This document shows positions 57,504 to 64,000 of a stretch of DNA of 64,000 nucleotides, piece after piece. Each line of letters starts with the position of its first letter. Position 1 is the first letter of the stretch. The stretch is taken from positions 558,001-622,000 of the forward strand of contig NZ_VTGY01000013.1 in NCBI RefSeq assembly GCF_009729075.1, given 5' to 3'. A model generated the notes under the pieces. That model had not been told where the DNA came from, ran no database searches, and worked only from the letters and a program-made list of their open reading frames with translations. This stretch comes from Mycolicibacterium sp. CBMA 226 (GTDB lineage Bacteria; Actinomycetota; Actinomycetes; Mycobacteriales; Mycobacteriaceae). The position numbers and the translations under genes are program-made.

Positions 57504-58516
57504 TCGACCTCCTGGTGGTCGGCGGCGGTCCGGCGGGACTGGCGACGTCGCTGTACGCGGCACGCGCGGGGCTGGAGACCGTCGTCGTCGAGCGCCGACC
57601 GGGCACGCTGGACAAGGCCTGCGGCGAAGGGCTGATGCCGCACTCGCTTGCCCAACTCGACAGGCTGGGCGTGGCGGCGACCGGCCGGACGCTGCGCGGG
57701 ATCAGCTATCACGAGGGTCCGACGCGGGTCGAGGCTGCGTTCCACGGCGGCATGGGACGCGGAATCCGCCGGACGACGCTGCACGCGGCGATGTCAGACG
57801 CCGCAGCGGCAGCCGGGGTGAAGATCGTCCAGGGTGTGGCCGGGGAGATCACGCAGGACGCTGACAGTGTCGAAGCTGCTGGGGTGCGAGCGCGCTATCT
57901 GGTGGCGGCCGACGGGCTGCACTCGACGATCCGCCGCGACCTCGGGCTGGGTCGGCCGGCCACCGGCCCGCGCCGGTGGGGCATTCGCCGGCACATCCAG
58001 ATGGCGCCGTGGACCGACCACGTCGAGGTGCACTGGAGCCGCGAGGCGGAGGCCTACGTGACACCGGTGGCCGACGACTGCGTCGGCATCGCGATCCTGT
58101 CGGCCGGCCGCGGCGGTTTCGATGCGAAGTTCGCGGCGTTCGACGAGTTGCGCGAGCGTATCGACGGATACGAACGCGGCCCCGACCTGGCGGCCGGACC
58201 ACTGCGCCAGCAGGTGCGCGCCCGGGTGGCCGGCCGGGTGCTGCTGGTCGGCGACGCCGCCGGCTACGTCGACGCATTGACCGGTGAAGGACTCGGGTTG
58301 TCGTTCGGTGCGGCCGAGGCTTTGGTCGACTGCGTCGTCCACGGCCGGGTTGACGAGTACGACCGCCGCTGGCGCAGCCTGACCCGTCGCTACCGGCTGC
58401 TGACCGAGGGGTTGGTGCGCGCGGGTGCCGTCCCGGCCGTGCGGTCCCGCATCGTCCCGGCGGCCGCTGCCCTGCCGCGCGTGTTCTCCACTGCGGTCAA
58501 TCTGTTGGCCAACTGA
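57500..58516 (+). CDS. FAD-dependent hydroxylase/monooxygenase of the PKS operon
   Basis: A 338-residue flavoprotein. The FAD site is IDLLVVGGGPAGLATSLYAA at the very start, the second motif ARYLVAADGLHSTIRRDLGL, and the GD motif RVLLVGDAAGYVDALTGEGL. The segment resembles aromatic-ring hydroxylases and geranylgeranyl-reductase relatives. The GTG start overlaps the methyltransferase stop. Its likely job is hydroxylation of the alkylresorcinol ring to a quinol/quinone. Confidence 0.9.
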   Translation: MIDLLVVGGGPAGLATSLYAARAGLETVVVERRPGTLDKACGEGLMPHSLAQLDRLGVAATGRTLRGISYHEGPTRVEAAFHGGMGRGIRRTTLHAAMSDAAAAAGVKIVQGVAGEITQDADSVEAAGVRARYLVAADGLHSTIRRDLGLGRPATGPRRWGIRRHIQMAPWTDHVEVHWSREAEAYVTPVADDCVGIAILSAGRGGFDAKFAAFDELRERIDGYERGPDLAAGPLRQQVRARVAGRVLLVGDAAGYVDALTGEGLGLSFGAAEALVDCVVHGRVDEYDRRWRSLTRRYRLLTEGLVRAGAVPAVRSRIVPAAAALPRVFSTAVNLLAN

Positions 58517-58570
58517 CTGGCGTGGGCCACCTTTCCCGCGAGCTGGGGGTACCTCCCGCTTGCGGGGGAA

Positions 58571-58612
58571 CGTGAAAACCCCCAAATCCCGAAGGTTTTG
58601 GGGGTTTTCACG
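58571..58612. terminator. hairpin after the PKS operon (family A copy 2)
   Basis: CGTGAAAACCCCCAAA (58571-58586) and TTTGGGGGTTTTCACG (58597-58612) form a 16-base stem; the right side continues with CGTCTGCTCG as in the other copies, but the left side has diverged. It lies 55 bases past the hydroxylase stop. Confidence 0.8.
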
Positions 58613-58679
58613 TCTGCTCGCCAAGTTGTCCACAGGCTCCGGCGCTCGGGGATTCCGCTTGGCCGCCTAGTCCGCAACC

Positions 58680-59579
58680 ATGCGACACGTGGGGGTTGAC
58701 GAACTGCGCGCGCTATTTGTGGCAAATGGCGGAGTGGTGGCCAAACAACAATTGCTGACCGTCTTGTCGCCGAAGGCGGTCGAGGTCCAAGTCCGCGCCG
58801 GGCGGCTGATTCGGGTGCGTCGTGGCGTCTATGCGTTGCAGGCACCGGATCGAGCTCAGCGCCTTGCTGCGCTGGATGTCGCCTGCGGCAAAGAGATCGT
58901 CATGTGCATGCATACAGCCGCCGAGCAGTACGGATTCTGCACCGAGCCGGACGAGCGGCTGCACATTCTGGATCCGGGCGTTCGCGTTCGACCTATGGCT
59001 GATCTGGTGGTCCATCAGAGAATCGGTGCGCCCCTACGACGAGTCGACGGTCGGCTGGCGACAGCGCCGGCTTGGACTGCCATCGAGGTGGCTCGGACCC
59101 TGCGGCGCCCGCGGGTGCTGGCGACCCTCGACGCAACGCTGCGCAGTCGCTCTTGTTCACGAGCTGACCTCGAAGCCGCACTTCGTGAACAGTCCGGCCG
59201 ACGCGGCGTCGTCAAAGTGCGTGAACTGTTGGCCCACGCTGACGGCCGGGCCGAGTCACCGATGGAGTCCGAGATGCGACTGGTCTTCATGGACTGGGGA
59301 CTGCCGACGCCGGAATTGCAGCACGAGATCGTGGATCGCCACGGACAACTGTGGAGAGTCGATTTCGCGTGGCTCGACTACCGGGTGGCGGCCGAGTACG
59401 ACAGTGTCGACTGGCACGCCAACCCGGAGGCCTTCAAGCACGACCGGATGAAGACGGCGCGATTGCAGGAATGTGGTTGGGTGTCGATCCCGGCAGTAAT
59501 CGATGATATTCGGCGGCATCCCGCGGAATTGTGTGCGCGAATCCGACACCATCTGGACACCCCGCTACTCGCCGGGTGA
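58680..59579 (+). CDS. AbiEi-like antitoxin domain fused to DUF559/Vsr-like nuclease domain
   Basis: A 299-residue protein of two parts. Residues 1-60 are a winged-helix AbiEi-type antitoxin domain (LFVANGGVVAKQQLLTVLSP, RAGRLIRVRRGVYALQAP). Residues about 190-299 resemble DUF559/very-short-patch-repair PD-(D/E)xK folds, with candidate metal residues E197, D228 (WRVDFAWLDY) and E239/D241 (AAEYDSVDWHA). No AbiEii toxin gene is adjacent, so it is an orphan. Whether the nuclease is active or it is a regulator cannot be told. Confidence 0.78.
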   Translation: MRHVGVDELRALFVANGGVVAKQQLLTVLSPKAVEVQVRAGRLIRVRRGVYALQAPDRAQRLAALDVACGKEIVMCMHTAAEQYGFCTEPDERLHILDPGVRVRPMADLVVHQRIGAPLRRVDGRLATAPAWTAIEVARTLRRPRVLATLDATLRSRSCSRADLEAALREQSGRRGVVKVRELLAHADGRAESPMESEMRLVFMDWGLPTPELQHEIVDRHGQLWRVDFAWLDYRVAAEYDSVDWHANPEAFKHDRMKTARLQECGWVSIPAVIDDIRRHPAELCARIRHHLDTPLLAG

Positions 59580-59598
59580 GCTGGCGGCGCCGGCGGGT

Positions 59599-59654
59599 GA
59601 GCAGACGTGAAAACCCCCAAAACCCGAAGGTTTTGGGGGTTTTCACGTCTGCTC
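59599..59654. terminator. perfect 26-base hairpin between convergent genes (family A copy 3)
   Basis: Arms 59599-59624 and 59629-59654 are exact complements around a CGAA loop; the outer part is GAGCAGACGTGAAAACCCCC. It lies between the AbiEi-like gene and rpoC, which converge, and should terminate both. Confidence 0.88.
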
Positions 59655-59681
59655 GCGGGGAAAGGTGACCCCCGCTACCAG

Positions 59682-63638
<3,957 letters not shown>

Positions 63639-63695
63639 GTAACTCCCTTTCCCCTTGCGGGTGTATGAATCAGAAAAAGCTGACTACGGGCGGAT

Positions 63696-64000
<305 letters not shown>

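Overview
This window comes from a high-GC actinobacterium, almost certainly a fast-growing Mycobacterium (Mycolicibacterium). The evidence is close protein similarity and gene order matching the M. tuberculosis Rv0667-Rv0723 segment: rpoB-rpoC, end, fadE8-echA4-paaX-echA5, the Rv0681-type TetR, rpsL-rpsG-fusA-tuf, a mycofactocin-coupled SDR, a ferredoxin reductase, mftR/mftABCDEFG, rpsJ-rpsQ, an atsA/FGE island, then rplN-rplO. Almost all the core genes are on the minus strand, so transcription runs from the right edge (rpoB end) to the left edge (rplO). No tRNA, rRNA, CRISPR array, transposase or prophage gene was recognised.

Left part (1-18.8 kb): the ribosomal-protein cluster, split into three transcription units. 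rpsJ-rplC-rplD-rplW-rplB-rpsS-rplV-rpsC-rplP-rpmC-rpsQ ends at a strong hairpin. rplN-rplX-rplE-rpsN ends at a second hairpin. rpsH-rplF-rplR-rpsE-rpmD-rplO runs off the window. Each unit has its own promoter, and the three promoters share an unusual extended sequence. Between rpsQ and rplN sits a non-ribosomal island: dipZ-sigK-rskA (with a SigK-type, apparently leaderless promoter), arylsulfatase atsA, a lipoprotein, the formylglycine-generating enzyme, an F420-type reductase, a 41-residue membrane microprotein and a putative sulfate exporter.

Middle part (19-41.6 kb): accessory metabolism. It holds a hotdog-fold protein, an NTF2-like protein, a lipoprotein carboxylesterase, a cytochrome P450 behind a perfect palindrome, and a TetR/MFS efflux pair with a perfect operator. 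Then comes the complete mycofactocin locus: the 31-residue precursor mftA, mftB (RRE), mftC (radical SAM), mftD, mftE (peptidase), mftF (glycosyltransferase) and mftG (GMC oxidoreductase), with divergent mftR. Beyond it are an ECF sigma factor translationally coupled to a triple-VOC protein, a ferredoxin reductase, an Lrp-regulated arginine-to-ornithine catabolic pair (guanidine hydrolase plus rocD), a mycofactocin-coupled SDR, a SHOCT membrane protein and a PP2C phosphatase.

Right part (41.7-64 kb): translation genes tuf, fusA, rpsG, rpsL; a SecD-head-like membrane protein with a TetR regulator; two DUF3060 exported proteins; the echA5/paaX/echA4/fadE8 beta-oxidation block; an amino-acid permease; endonuclease IV; a type III polyketide synthase/methyltransferase/flavin hydroxylase operon resembling phenolic-lipid or polyketide-quinone operons; an AbiEi-DUF559 orphan protein; and rpoC with the end of rpoB. 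Two families of near-identical intergenic hairpins act as apparent terminators. All functional statements rest on sequence reading and remembered family features; no database search was possible.
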